Positions 32,731 to 43,777 of a stretch of 64,000 nt of DNA are shown piece by piece (the first letter of the stretch is position 1; each line of letters opens with the position of its first letter). The stretch comes from Codonopsis lanceolata (taxonomy: Eukaryota > Streptophyta > Magnoliopsida > Asterales > Campanulaceae), in assembly GCA_013146195.2 (NCBI GenBank), contig CM028378.1:75607254-75671253 (forward strand), in the 5' to 3' direction. The notes under the pieces are model-generated. The model was not told the origin of the DNA. It saw only the letters and a list, made by a program, of their open reading frames with translations, and searched no databases. A program made the position numbers and the translations under genes.

Positions 32731-33494
32731 GGGGTTTGGGAGGCAATTGTACGAGCTTATGAGAAGGACCACATTTACCTTGGTGAGGCTGCTCAGACGA
32801 TGATTCAAAATGTCAATTACGAAATGTATGTGAGCGCCTGGTTGTCATCTTATTTAGTCTAAATTGTCTATTACAGTAGTCATTTTGATTGGCGGTGGTG
32901 TCATAATTATTCATTATTGATCAACTTCACTTTCGATTTTGAAGCCCATACCAGAAAAAGCAGTGTCCAAAAGCCCAACAACGACTTATGGAATTAGAGA
33001 GAAAGGAAGTGAAATCAAAAGAAATGCAGCTCTTTCACCGCTAAGTACACCGAGGCCTGTCATGATTTAGGACTTCAGTTGTGATTGTGGGCCTCATGGT
33101 GATAGCCATCGTTTCTTTTAATACTCCCTCTATCCCGAAAAAATAGTCCTTTCCTTTTTGGTTGGTCCCCAAAAAATATTCCCATTTCTAAACATAGTAA
33201 TAATTTTAGTGCAATTTACAGATGGTACAAACAAGTGAAGCTACAATCTTAAAAGTTTGACTTGTGAAATGAAATTATATTTTTTTGGGACGGAGGGAGT
33301 ATCTGTCTTCTCCACAATTTATGGATGGATCTTTGTGCTTTGTAGGGAACAAATGTGAGGTTGGAACTATTAGAAACCGCAACGAAATCACTTCTGGCAC
33401 ATTTGGCGGATACCGGAAGTTTTAAATTGTGATTCCGTGCCACAGGCTATTGAGTTCTATTCGACTTTGTTAAAGATGCGCACACGAAAAGGAT
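32731..33494 (+). pseudogene. CDK5RAP3: Captured CDK5RAP3 gene fragment (three exons)
   Basis: Exon 32731-32825 (acceptor TTGACAG/) encodes GVWEAIVRAYEKDHIYLGEA and NVNYE, ending at a GT. Exon 32945-33078 begins PYQKKQ and continues with QQRLMELERKE, then in a shifted frame AKYTEACHDLGLQ. Exon 33346-33494 (acceptor TTTGTAG/) gives GTNVRLELLETA, then a broken match. These are consecutive segments of the conserved plant CDK5RAP3-like protein (a UFMylation/ER-phagy adaptor in known biology). A further possible exon (KTSETVLGNL) starts at 33619. Several frame breaks and missing ends make it non-functional. A Stowaway MITE sits in its second intron. Confidence 0.8.
33124..33299. mobile_element. 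Stowaway-type MITE nested in the captured gene
   Basis: Ends CTCCCTCTATCCCGAAAAAA and, inverted, CTCCCTCCGTCCCAAAAAAA, with TA duplications at 33122-33123 and 33300-33301. 176 bp. Confidence 0.9.
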
Positions 33495-33699
33495 GTAAGA
33501 CCACCGTAACGTCATCGGTATTGAGGATAATAATAGATGAAGTAGTTGTCTATTTATGCGGGAGAAGATCTTAATGATATATTCAGTCATTAATTCCAGT
33601 TAGCTGTTCTTTTTGCAGAAAACTTCAGAGACAGTGCTAGGAAATCTGACACTTCAGAGTTGTGGACCTATTGTCTTGCCATCCCTCGGCATCAATGGG

Positions 33700-34241
33700 G
33701 CTGCTATGACATAAAGTTTGTGGCATGGTGACTCATTGTATAGGTTAAGCACGAAAAGTGTTCATTAGAAAACTTTGTGGCATGACAAGTTTCGTTAAAA
33801 TTTTGACCTTTTGCTAAGGAAAATAGGTAAAATGTCAAGTAATTGTAGTTTAGTGTCTACTATATGGTATATTAGATTTGGGGTGGTGGCCCGTTTTCCG
33901 ATGTAGAAGAGGTTTTTACCCTATATAACACACACACATATGACCTAAGTAGTAGAATTCATGCTTCATAGATACCGAGGTAAATTAACGTTTGAAACCA
34001 AGGGAATGCTAACCTTGGAACATAGCATGCTCGGCTCATTGCAACATGACATGATTTGCACCATGATCGTTATTAATTGGCCACCTTCATTCCAATCATC
34101 AAACACGCTTTTTACAATATGATGTGCTACCATGAAAAATATTCAATCAGTATTTATCAAGCAATAAAATACAGTTGCATCCTCCAAGCTATCAAACGTA
34201 AGTGATTGAATTTCTTTGTCGACAGTGTAGTATTCTTGCAG
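33700..34241. other. CACTA interior between two captured genes
   Basis: No coding signature recognised; ends in a good acceptor (TTCTTGCAG) of the EXECUTER fragment. Confidence 0.4.
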
Positions 34242-35915
34242 CCCGCAAAAACTAGTATAGCGAAATCTCCAACTCCAGCCTAGTTCCATATCCACAAAGG
34301 GTCCATCTGCATTAGAAGTTGAGAATGCATCTGTTATTGATGTGAAAGTTAGTGAAGATAAGGTAAAAGTGACGAGAAAAGTATTAACGTTGAGGGAGTT
34401 ACTAAGGAAATTATGAAATTTCGAAAGATAAAATTCCTGAATTGAAACTAAAGAACCGAAAAGTTATGAAAGTCAATGTTACTGAAGAAGTTATAGAGGA
34501 TGATGATTCTATGAAGCAACCGATTTAAGAAGACGATGAGAGTACACTATCTAGCGAAGATTCCGAGGATGAAACTAGTGATTTGGATGACAACCGAGGG
34601 GTTGCCATTGGAGGAGGCAGTGATACAATGAAAGACGGAAGGACTTAGACATGAAGCTTTTCATTGGTGGGGTTTTACAAAATAAAGATGATATTCCTCC
34701 AAAGAATGAAAATGTGCGTGTCCCAGCTGAAATTGAAGAGATGGAACGAGATTCTTTTATGCTACATGTTCCAATGAGAAGCCGAGATCATGATATTGAA
34801 GAAATTCTTGAATCCAAGTTCAATGTAGTGCTATAGCAGCTCATACTCTTGCTGAACTCATGCCTGCTGATGTGGCCAAGGCATTAAGGAAATCTGGAAA
34901 AGTTTCTCCAAAGGTGAGTGCAAAATTGAAATGCATGTACTCTATGTCTTTACTTACTGTCTTGTCATGACGCCTCTTGATTTAAAATGTAATAGAAGCA
35001 CCAAGGATTTTGAGTTCCATTTCCTTTTTGTATTAGAAGTAGAAATGGAGTATTGAGATCTTTTGCATAGAGTATGGTCTCTATTTTGAAATGGATGGGA
35101 CTTTTAAATGAAACTTTTGAAATGATAATAATTGTATTCTAAAACTGTCTTTTCTTGCTGTTCGAAAATTTCTTTCTGTGGGCATGTTTTTGTTAGCAAA
35201 GACGACTTCATTTAAATAATCCCATTCATTTGTTGCAAATCTGTAATTTTGTGTTAGCAAGAAGTTCTTATTAAAATGATCCCATTCTTTTGTTGCAAAT
35301 ATCCTGTAAATGTGTTTGGTTTGCTTCTGTTAATGAACAGATGTCTCTTGTTATCATTTTTGTAGCTGTCTAGAAACGTGCGTAAAGTTGTCAAGCATGC
35401 AATTAATCAGGCAAGGAAGGGTGAGAAATTATCCGAGTACACAAATTTTAGTCAGATTTCCACATCCAGTGGGGATTTAGATCCATTTGATGGTTAGTTG
35501 CTCTCTCTCTCTCTCTCTCCCCTCCCCCTGCTAGTTTGCTGCAGAGATAAAGTTTAGTTAGTTAATCTTTTGTTCTTCTGTAGGCCTATACGTTGGTGCA
35601 TTTGGCCCATATGGAACTGAGGTTGTGCAATTGAGGCGCAAGTATGGTAACTGGGGCACGAATGACGAGTTCTTTGAGTATGTTGAGGCAGTAAAGTTGA
35701 CAGGGGATCTAAATGTCCCCGTAGGCCAGGTTTGTGCCTTGTAAATCCTTTTGGTTGCTTACATATAGACTTAAATCAAATTCTCATTTCTGGGATTTGA
35801 TGTCCATACTGTGAGAAATCTGTAACCAGTAATCATTGTTAACTGTTAGGTGACATTTCGTGCTAAAGTTGCAAAAGGAGTCGACCGAGGGAAGTATCCA
35901 GATGAATTGGGAGCG
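34242..35915 (+). pseudogene. Captured EXECUTER (EX1/EX2) gene fragment, four exons
   Basis: Exons 34242-34913, 35366-35492, 35584-35729 and 35850-35915 have GT-AG borders and compatible phases. Key segments: FIGGVLQNKDDIPPKNE and PAEIEEMERDSFMLHVP; VRKVVKHAINQARKGEKLSE and SGDLDPFDG; LYVGAFGPYGTEVVQLRRKY, then FFEYVEAVKLTGDLNVP; VTFRAKVAKGVDRGKYPDEL. This is the middle of EXECUTER, the plastid protein that relays singlet-oxygen signals. The first exon has several stops (for example near 34410, 34528 and 34648), while exons 2-4 are open. Transit peptide and C-terminus are missing. Confidence 0.85.
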
Positions 35916-36161
35916 GTAAATATGCCTCCAATTTGCTCCCTCTCTCTGTCTCTCTCTCACTCACACACACACACACACTTGCGGTTGCTATGTCACACTT
36001 GCCAAATATTGAACTGATTGCTCATGTATCTCATGCTTATGACCTTTGGGTGTCATTCCTGCATTTTGCTCATGTATCTTGCTAATTTTGTTAGTTTTTT
36101 TTTAAATATTCTCTTATTGTAGATGCAATATATGGTTAACATTGCTTTCTCTCGTTTGCAG

Positions 36162-36260
36162 ATCACTCTTGATAAGACAAGCCTGTCAACGGAGTTAAAA
36201 ATTACAAATACTGACAAAACAACATTTTCATTCACCACTGCTCTGTATACATACTTTAGT
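36162..36260 (+). pseudogene. Captured glucose-6-phosphate 1-epimerase exon
   Basis: A single 99-bp open exon between acceptor GTTTGCAG/ and donor TTTAGT/GTAAG encodes ITLDKTSLSTELKITNTD and FSFTTALYTYFS. This is the beta-strand segment with the conserved T-A-L-H-T-Y-F region of plant glucose-6-phosphate 1-epimerases (aldose epimerase superfamily); here the His is Tyr. It lies 250 bp after the last EXECUTER exon on the same strand, so a transcript could splice the two together (phase not preserved as far as I can see). Confidence 0.7.
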
Positions 36261-38519
36261 GTAAGTTTTACCGTTCTATGTCTGGAAGACACTATCTCAA
36301 GTTACATGTGCTGCTTGAAGTTTTTACTTGTAAACTAGGTTGCATATCCAAATTTTGTTTGTTTGCTGATGATTTTCGATCAGAAAATCAGTCGATGCAC
36401 TCATGTCATTGGTGTTTGTGTGTTTACAGCAATGTTGCAATGGGAGATTATTCGAATACCTCTGCGTGGAACACATTCTCATGCTTTTGTCAGCTCATTC
36501 ATGGTTGGTTCGTGTAGATACTTTAAATTTGTTAAGCTTGTATTGTATTGATGTTTTATTCTGTCAGTATTCATTTATGCATCCATTTTTATCGCTGTAA
36601 ATTACTGCCTGGAAAAAAGTTGGACATGATCAGGATGTATGAGAAGAAGAATAATGAGAGATTTAGAATTATGACACATTTATTTACCACGTATATGTTT
36701 CAAGGATATTGAGTTGTCTAGAGTTTCTGGCTCACGTTTTGGGTTTCTATTTACCCCATTTGCAAGCTAACAGCACTTGCACAAATGATTTTTCATTTTT
36801 CTTGCAATTTGAACTTCAGTTGGTTTATCTCGTTAAGGTTGTTCCTCGCCATCAGTAATGTGTTTCTAGGCTTAGTAAAAGGAACTGTGTTTTGTATCTA
36901 GAGCCATTCTTGTATTTCTTCTTTGGAAATGCTCTTTACTGTTAAAATATAAATCTTAAAGAGTTTTATATGAATTGTTGTTCTGCTATGAATGTTGCAA
37001 CATAATGCCATTTCCTTTCTTTAAAAGATCTGTTAGTTTGATTTCTGGTTCAAATGCATGTAAATATGTATCATGCGCTTGCTAGAAGTAGCTTGTGATT
37101 TAGTGATATACTTGCACTTTCTAGGCTAGCATTCTTTTGTGCAATTGCTACATCTTTATCGAGAGATATGGGATGCGCTCAGAGCTCCTGTTGATGCATA
37201 CTTGAGCCTTGCACAAGCAATCGTGAGAACGATCTGGTGTTATTTTTCAAACTCCTAACCCGACAATCTGCTGTGATGAGAGAGGTATATTTATTTATTT
37301 TTTTTTTTTGCAACTTCCTCAAATTTGCATATTTCACCGCCTCAAAACCCCATTTGAGCATTTGGACTTTTACTGCAGATTTCTTCGCATATATGTGCTC
37401 TTCGTTGGTTGGTGTGCTTCGATCTCACAATCTTGAACTAGTTTTAAGATTCGAAATAATATCACTTATTGGCTATTTTGATTTCCAATTGTTCTCCTTT
37501 CAGTAAGTCGGGAAACATGTATATTGTAAGTTTTAACAGCTTATCATCTTTTATCCTATTTGTATTGAGAAGCGATCTTTGTTCTTTCAATGTAATTTTG
37601 CTCGACCTTTTCTTTGACTTTCCAACTTCTTGTAATTAATTAACAAGAATGCAATAAGAAAGAAACATTACAATGAAATCAAGAGCCTTTGTAGCTAGAA
37701 CAGGGGCACAAATGCTTCATTGCCTTCTCATGCCTTAGTCTTTCCATCTCGCTTGTAGTAGTTTAATCTCCTTCCTACTCACATGCTTGGAATAAATTTT
37801 TAGTGTCTTTCTTTCTCCGAGCAGAGGAGATTAGAAACCAAATATCTGCATTTGAAGCATATCGATGTGTGAAAATGAGAAATTTACCTCTGCTCTTTTT
37901 CAAGTGGAGAAATATACTTGAAGCCCAAAGGGAAATGGACAGAAAGCTTGATATGCAGCAAGTTTACTCTAGTTCCCATGCCAAAATCCTATGGAGAAGA
38001 TCACAACCATATGACATGAAAGGGTTGGCTAAAGAGAGCTTGATGGACTGTTTCTTGTTCGTCAGTGCGTATGATCAACAAGCAGATGGAATCCACATGG
38101 TTTTTTGCAACTGCCAAGTCCAAGTCCAAGTCCAAGTTAGTGGGTATATAATTTGGTTACTTGTGTATATTACATGGCTATATAATTACTTATGTATCTG
38201 CGGTTGCTATGTTTGAACACTTGTCTTGCTAAGCTATCTTCCTTTTCTTCTTTGAAAGGAAAATTATGGTAAGTAGTTTAGGTTCGGGATTGTAGCTATG
38301 AAATTAGTTCCAGGTGTACCCTGTCTTGCTTGGTTTGTGTCTTTCATCTTTTTATTTTTTTTTCTCAATGTCAGGTTGGTGTAAGATTATAGAACCATTC
38401 TATAAAAATTCAATCATTCTTGAGGTAATTATTATTATTTGCAATGGTTTGTGGGTGGGACCAGAATTGGATGTAGGTGGGAGGAGAATTAAATGTATAT
38501 TATTTTTAAAAATAAAATA
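36261..38519. other. CACTA interior with unassigned exon-like stretches
   Basis: Plant-intron-like T-rich sequence with a few exon-like open stretches I cannot assign: about 36428-36515 (after TTTACAG; AMLQWEIIRIPLRGTHSHAF), 37145-37225 (LLHLYREIWDALRAPVDAYL) and 37803-38130 (RAEEIRNQISAFEAYRCVKM; ends in a short CAAGTC repeat). They may be pieces of additional captured genes. Confidence 0.4.
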
Positions 38520-38968
38520 AAATTCACAACGTTTTAAAAAAATGTTGTAATATATCTATTACAACGTTTTTATAAAAAAACGTTGTAAATGATATATTAC
38601 AACGTTTTTTTAAGAAACGTTGTAGTATACAAATCACAACGTTTTTTATAGAAACGTTGTAAAATCACTTTTTAACAGCATTTTTATCCAAACGTTGTTA
38701 TATAAATTTACAACGTTTTTAAATAAAACGTTGTCTTATATTTATTACAACGTTTTTAGAAAACGTTGTGAAATGTTTTTTACAACGTTTTAAAAATGTT
38801 GTCTAACAGTTTTGGGGACAATATGGGAGGACAAAGACAACGTTTTTTGCAACGTTTTCAAAAACGTTGTGAAATTAAATAACCTATTACAACGTTACAT
38901 ATAACAACGTTTTACAAAACGTTGCGAACACCCTTTTACAACGTTTTAAAAACGTTGTAGAAGCCCAT
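38520..38968. repeat. Right subterminal inverted-repeat array of the CACTA element
   Basis: More than ten ACAACGTTTT/AAAACGTTGT pairs, denser than at the left end, running up to the inverted CACTACAACAAAAA terminus. Confidence 0.9.
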
Positions 38969-38981
38969 TTTTGTTGTAGTG

Positions 38982-39014
38982 GGCACTTCTTCCTCTCTTT
39001 CTTTTTCTATGTTT
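38982..39014 (-). pseudogene. 5' remainder of gag-like exon copy C
   Basis: Short acidic/basic exon start after acceptor CATTCAG/AAACATAG, matching the first bases of exon copies A and B. It is separated from its exon body by the CACTA insertion. Upstream intron sequence (aattaaacaatattaattcaaaatcatcttcc) matches the other copies. Confidence 0.65.
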
Positions 39015-39874
39015 CTGAATGAATTAAACAATATTAATTCAAAATCATCTTCCAAGAGATTATATATGTTATAATAAATAAATAAATAAAAAGAATCATT
39101 ACAAATACAAGGAATTATTTTTACGATCATTAAAGGAGAGAAAACATAAGAACATATCCAAGTTAGGTTTCGTGTGGCTCAATAAAGTCTCGGAGCCAAA
39201 AATTATTAACTTTATAAATGCGCAATTGGGGTAAATTAGTCTGACTAAATTGATCCAAAAAGAAGGATAAAGTCATCAAGTCATATTTTTCTTGTTTGTT
39301 TGTCCTAAAAATAGAATGGTCCCCCTGTCCTAAGATTTAAGGTAAGAAAATTTGTTACTTTTTCTTTCTTCCCCAATACACGATACTATCATTTTACATG
39401 TAATGCAAAAAAATAAAATTATTTCTTTGTCCCAAAATTATCCTTATCCGTAAGACGGATCTATCCAGGTTAAATGGGGTAAAATTCAAAAATCTCAATG
39501 CAACCTTTTAGTTTTTAAAAATTACAGCGCCACCCCTCATGTTTATATATACAGAGTGTCACTTTTTTCTATTAGCAGTATCACTTTATAGTGTAAAATG
39601 TGTCACTTTTGGCCTTAAAAATGTCACTTTGCATTTTTTATAAAAATTATATTTTTTTTCCTAAAAAAGTGTTACTTTTGGGGCTTAAATATGTTACTTT
39701 TAGTCTTAAATATGTTACTTTCACTTTGATTAGTGTCTCATTTTTTTCATAAATAAAAATCATTACGTTTGACATTAAAGTGTTACTTTATAACATTAAA
39801 AGTGTTACTTATTAGCATTAAATGTGTCAGTTTTGACGGTCAACGTTAGTTTTATAAGCATAAATTAACGTTAG
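39015..39874. repeat. Flank of gag-exon unit and TGTTACTTT-like repeats
   Basis: 39015-39330 matches the flank of copies A and B, including the empty site (caataaagtctcggagcc) of the 192-bp solo LTR. About 39545-39845 is a degenerate array of ~20-bp units of the type 'cattaaaagtgttactttta'. No gene. Confidence 0.6.
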
Positions 39875-40462
39875 TGATGCTACACAATTTGGTCTGGGGC
39901 CGCTCTTTGCGGTTTGTAGGATATCTGGGCTTTATGTGAGTGTTTGATCTCCTAGAACCCTGTCAAAAGAAGAAAACACCTTAGTAGGAATGCAAGGCAG
40001 GACCTCGCGAAACCCCTCAGGCGTGAGAGTAAGTATTAAGCTTCTTGAAAGCAAAATAACAGGGTTTCAGTATGTAAAAGAGTGCGTACCTTTCAAATGA
40101 AACTTTGTGAAGTATATATAGCCCCTTTTGGGAGTGAAATCCGGGCTGAGCTATTATCATGGAGGTAATTTAGGATTTCATTACCATAAATGCGGGTTCA
40201 CCTCGTAACTGACGGAATCATGGCTAAAGTCTCGGGCCCGGGAGTTACCAGCCAGTCGAGCTCGGAATAGATATCGGGTTTAACCGATCAGCCCTGCTCC
40301 TTGCTCGCTGATCGATAGAGAGATTCCTGTCGGAATAAATGTAAGTGGTCTTCTCTGTGGTTATCCTATCCGGATGACCTTTTTCCTAGTCTCTAACGTG
40401 CACATGTTTATCACATGGTGGCACATGTGCCTGGCACGTGATCAAGGTCTGAGCCGAGCTCA
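39875..40462 (-). mobile_element. Probable 3' LTR of a Tat-type gypsy element
   Basis: On the minus strand it starts TGAGCTCGGCTCAG after a purine-rich GGGAGCAGGGGGC tract and ends near ...TTGTGTAGCATCA. A TATA-like CTATATATAC lies near 40110 on the minus strand, about 240 bp from the 3' end. It sits downstream of the antisense ORF and of the minus-strand integrase, where the 3' LTR is expected. No second LTR was found to confirm the edges. Confidence 0.5.
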
Positions 40463-40766
40463 TTAGTGGCCCCCTGCTCCCTGTCCGGCAAGTATTCATG
40501 CTCGGTTCGGGGAGCAAAATGCTTGTTTATTCTTGTTAAGGATGAAGTGGGGGAGTTGTTTCGTTGGTGATAGGTGAGGTAGTCAAAATGCTGGTTGCAG
40601 GAAGCTGGAAAAGCTTTTTTCTGAAGTGACAGCGACTGGGCTCAATCATGATGAGTTGCGTGTTTTCGAGGCAGGCATTGATGGCGGGCTTGATCAGGTG
40701 CTTCGCAGCCACCTTTGGTTGAATTTGTGGGAGCGTGATTTGGGCACTTCTTCCCCAAATTTCGCC

Positions 40767-40773
40767 TATAAAA
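40767..40773 (+). promoter_or_regulatory. TATA box for the antisense accessory ORF
   Basis: TATAAAA in the context GCCTATAAAAGGGGG on the plus strand, about 410 bp upstream of the ATG at 41181. A donor-like AA/GTAAGT at 40958 and acceptors at 41061 or 41179 allow a 5' leader intron. Confidence 0.55.
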
Positions 40774-41180
40774 GGGGGAAACCTAACCATTTGGTCTTTT
40801 TTACGGCCTTCTTGCCTTCAAGCTTCCATCTTTTGCCTTTCTTCCTACTGATTTCTTTGGTGGTGATTTTTCCAGTTAACAAGAAATTCGTCTCTTGCCA
40901 TTCTGGACCAGTTCAATATTTTGGCTTCTGGCAAGTTCACCGCTGTCCAACGCCCAAGTAAGTTTGTTCTGCCATTCTGTAATTCTCCTCTTCTGCTTCT
41001 GCATAAATTTCCTTTTAAATTTCTGGTTATTCTGTAAGTTCTTTGTGTTCATGTTTTCTAGGTAGGTTCTTAGGACTTTTCGACTAAATTTGGGTAGTTT
41101 ATAGGGAGACCGAGGAGAGATCTTCAATGAGTCATAAGTTTTCTAGGGTTTAATCAAGATATTCCTCGATCCATTGTAGG

Positions 41181-43777
41181 ATGTCTTCCCCTCTTCGATT
41201 GTTTGACGAAAACTCTGATAATGAGCAAGAGGCCTTTGATTATGACCATGGTGCCCAGGAGCATCGTGAACCAACAGATTCTGAGCGAACGGGATCTAAT
41301 GTACATATTCCTGAGGGAAGGAATACCCAGGAAGCGAGCAGCCGAATTCCCGTTGAATGGATTGTGAACGACGTGACTACCGACCAGGACGAGGCAGATG
41401 AGGCGAGCTCGAGTGGGATTCCTAGTGACGAGGAAGTAGCTGGGAGACCTCGAGCAGTACAGAGACATCAAAATGAGGATTATTACAATTTGAGCTTGCT
41501 TGCTCACTGGGAGTCGATTGACTCAGTTTTAGAAGTTGGGAATTGGTTCAACTCGATTGGGATCTTGTGTGAAGATTATCGAGGAGTTCCCTATGAATCC
41601 GAGATGACTCCTGCTCAGATGAGGAGTAAGACGAAGAGAATAGTTTTCTTCTACAATTTTTTCCGGGTTGGGATGCGTTTTCCATTGGACCCCTTCGTCA
41701 TCGAATTCTTAAGGGAGACCAACGCCGTTCCATGCGACCTCCAACTAACTACAATGCTAATCCTGATCGCCTTCAGTGCGACATGTCGTCTGGTTGGTTT
41801 TGAACCAGAGACGACCATACTCCGAAAGCTCTTCCAATTCACCAAAGATAAGAGATCGGGCAGGATTACTGGTCGCTCAAAGGCTGGGGCTCTGAAGCTA
41901 TTTACTGAGTTTCCCCATAAATTTGATAAATGGGATAAGAGGATCCTCGTTGTGGAGTCCCGAGTAGGATGGCCATTCACCCCGACCCCTTACGAGGTGA
42001 AGCCTCCTACCTATGACCGACATGCCACTTTCACCGGAGAGGATAGGTGTCTTGCGATGTTAAGAGATGCGTTGGGGGTGACCGAGAAGGGTCAACGATG
42101 GTTGATTGATTGGAAGTCAATGGTCAAGATTCGAGGTCTTCGCTTGGCGGAGGATTCTATCACTGTTCCCGAGGGTGTAGAGCCCTTGATCGCTATAACC
42201 CCTGAGCCTGTTCATCCTTTTTGGGGAACTTGTCATGACAACAAGTTTCCTAATGAGTGCGAGTTGTGTAGTCTGGCCGGAGACTGTACTCCCCGTCTTG
42301 ATTTTGACGATGCGGGTATATATATTTGTCTTAGAGGTTTGTAGAAGATATATCCTGATGTTTTCTAACTTGTTTCTCTTTTTACTGGAAATGGTGAAGG
42401 ATATACTCAGGCAGCGAAAAACTGACTTTTAAGGCAAGATCTGTTGCTCGCCATGCTAAGCTTATAGGGCGCGAGCAGCCTGCTTCTGCCTCGTTACCCA
42501 AGGCTCCTTTTGCTGAAAGAAGCAGGAAATCTTCTCGGGCTTCTGGCTCCTCCACCGAACCGAAATCTCCTTCAACCACGGCGCCGACCACCGACCACGG
42601 ACGGGGGAAGATGAACCCCAAGAAACAATTCAAGAAGGGTCTGGTCCCTTGCCTTCCTCTACTGTTATGATTTCACCAATCTCCGGATTTCCTCCTCCTC
42701 CCCCACGACGTGAAGAAACTCAACGGGGTGGTGGTCCTAGTTGGTTGAGGGCCAACTTCGTGATGCCCGTATCTCGAGATGGGGTGAGGGCCTTGGTGAA
42801 TGAGGTCGCTGTTGTTCCCCCTCTCGAAGGGATCAATATTAGCGATCGGGGGACTATGAGTGCCGTTTGTAGGCAGGGGATTCTGAAGAGGGTCATCTAG
42901 CCCGAAGTTATTCGTGGTGACGCTGAGACTCCGAACAGCGTTTTCCTCGGTGAGATTGGCATGTTGGTCAGCGAGGTGTGTTATGCCCGTTGTTTTATGA
43001 ACATAACTTGTTATTAATGATGTATATTTCTTGCTCATTTGTGTTTTTGTTGTTTTGCAGTTCACCTCCAAGGTTACTCTCCTGCACAAACGTGCAGACG
43101 AATACAAAGACAAGGCTGGGGCCTTGTTCGAGCAGAAGAGGAAATCCGATGAGGCTGCCCGCTCATATAAGGAGGACCTGTTGGCCAAGGACAATGAGGT
43201 CCTTACCAAGGTTGCCGAGCTTACCAAGCTTGAGGAGGAAATTATCCGCCTGAAAGCCCAGGTGGAGTTTGCTCAAAATGAGGAGGTGGCCGCTTAGAAA
43301 ATTTTGAGCGAGGAGAGGAAGAAGGCCGAAGATGCCCAGGTCGCGGCCGAGCAGAAAGAGAAAGCTTGGCAGGCCAGGTTGGCACGGGAGGTTGCGGTTG
43401 CCAAGACTGCTGCTATTGAAGAGTTTAAACAGTCCGCCGAGCTTGAACAACTCGTAGATACAAAGCTGGTCCCCTACTATTCCCAAGGGTGTAACCATGT
43501 TCTACGTATGCTGGCGAGCAGCGGGCTGCCGAATATAACTCCTGAAATGATGGCGGGGTGGGGGGTGCTTTCGCCCTGGTGTGCTGCGGTTCGGAAGAGC
43601 CATGCTTTGGTCCCCTATATTGAAGATGAACTGGGGATCATTGCGAATAAAGATCGGGAGAGCGATGAGCCGGAATATATTCCTCCAACTCCGTTGGCCA
43701 ATAACGTGGTTGAACAGATGAACGCTATCTTTGAGCGTGAGGCTAACGATGATGAAGATGAGGATCCTGCTCCCTAG
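41181..43777 (+). pseudogene. Antisense accessory ORF of a Tat-type gypsy element (Transposase_28-like)
   Basis: Exon 1 (41181-42336) encodes about 385 residues: an acidic N-terminus, then a domain with FYNFFRVGMRFPLDPFVIEF, VPCDLQLTTMLILIAFSATC and RVGWPFTPTPYE. This is the pattern of the Pfam 'putative gypsy type transposon' domain (function unknown). Introns 42337-42410 and 42976-43060 have GT-AG borders. Exon 2 is Pro/Ser-rich; exon 3 (43061-43777) is a coiled coil (heptads through about 43075-43440) with an acidic end. Damage: a frameshift near 42605 and stops near 42898 and 43294. It is transcribed opposite to the integrase, the known position of accessory ORFs in the Tat lineage. Confidence 0.75.

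Larger units (their letters stand above)
29946..38981. mobile_element. CACTA (En/Spm-type) transposon carrying host gene fragments
   Basis: The right end, read inverted, is CACTACAACAAAAATGGG, a textbook CACTA terminus. The left end is degraded but reads ...GAACAATAATGAC at the matching place. Just inside both ends are dense arrays of inverted AACGTT/AACGTTGT motifs (about 29965-30175 and 38520-38968), the subterminal repeats of such elements. Host exon sequence of gag-like copy C stops at 29945 and resumes at 38982, which gives the boundaries. No transposase frame is visible. Instead the interior holds spliced-gene fragments from at least four host genes. It is non-autonomous, about 9.0 kb. 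Confidence 0.85.

Noticed and set aside
42673..43227. 184-residue minus-strand ORF
   Set aside because: It lies opposite the antisense accessory ORF, crosses one of its introns and has no recognisable domain.
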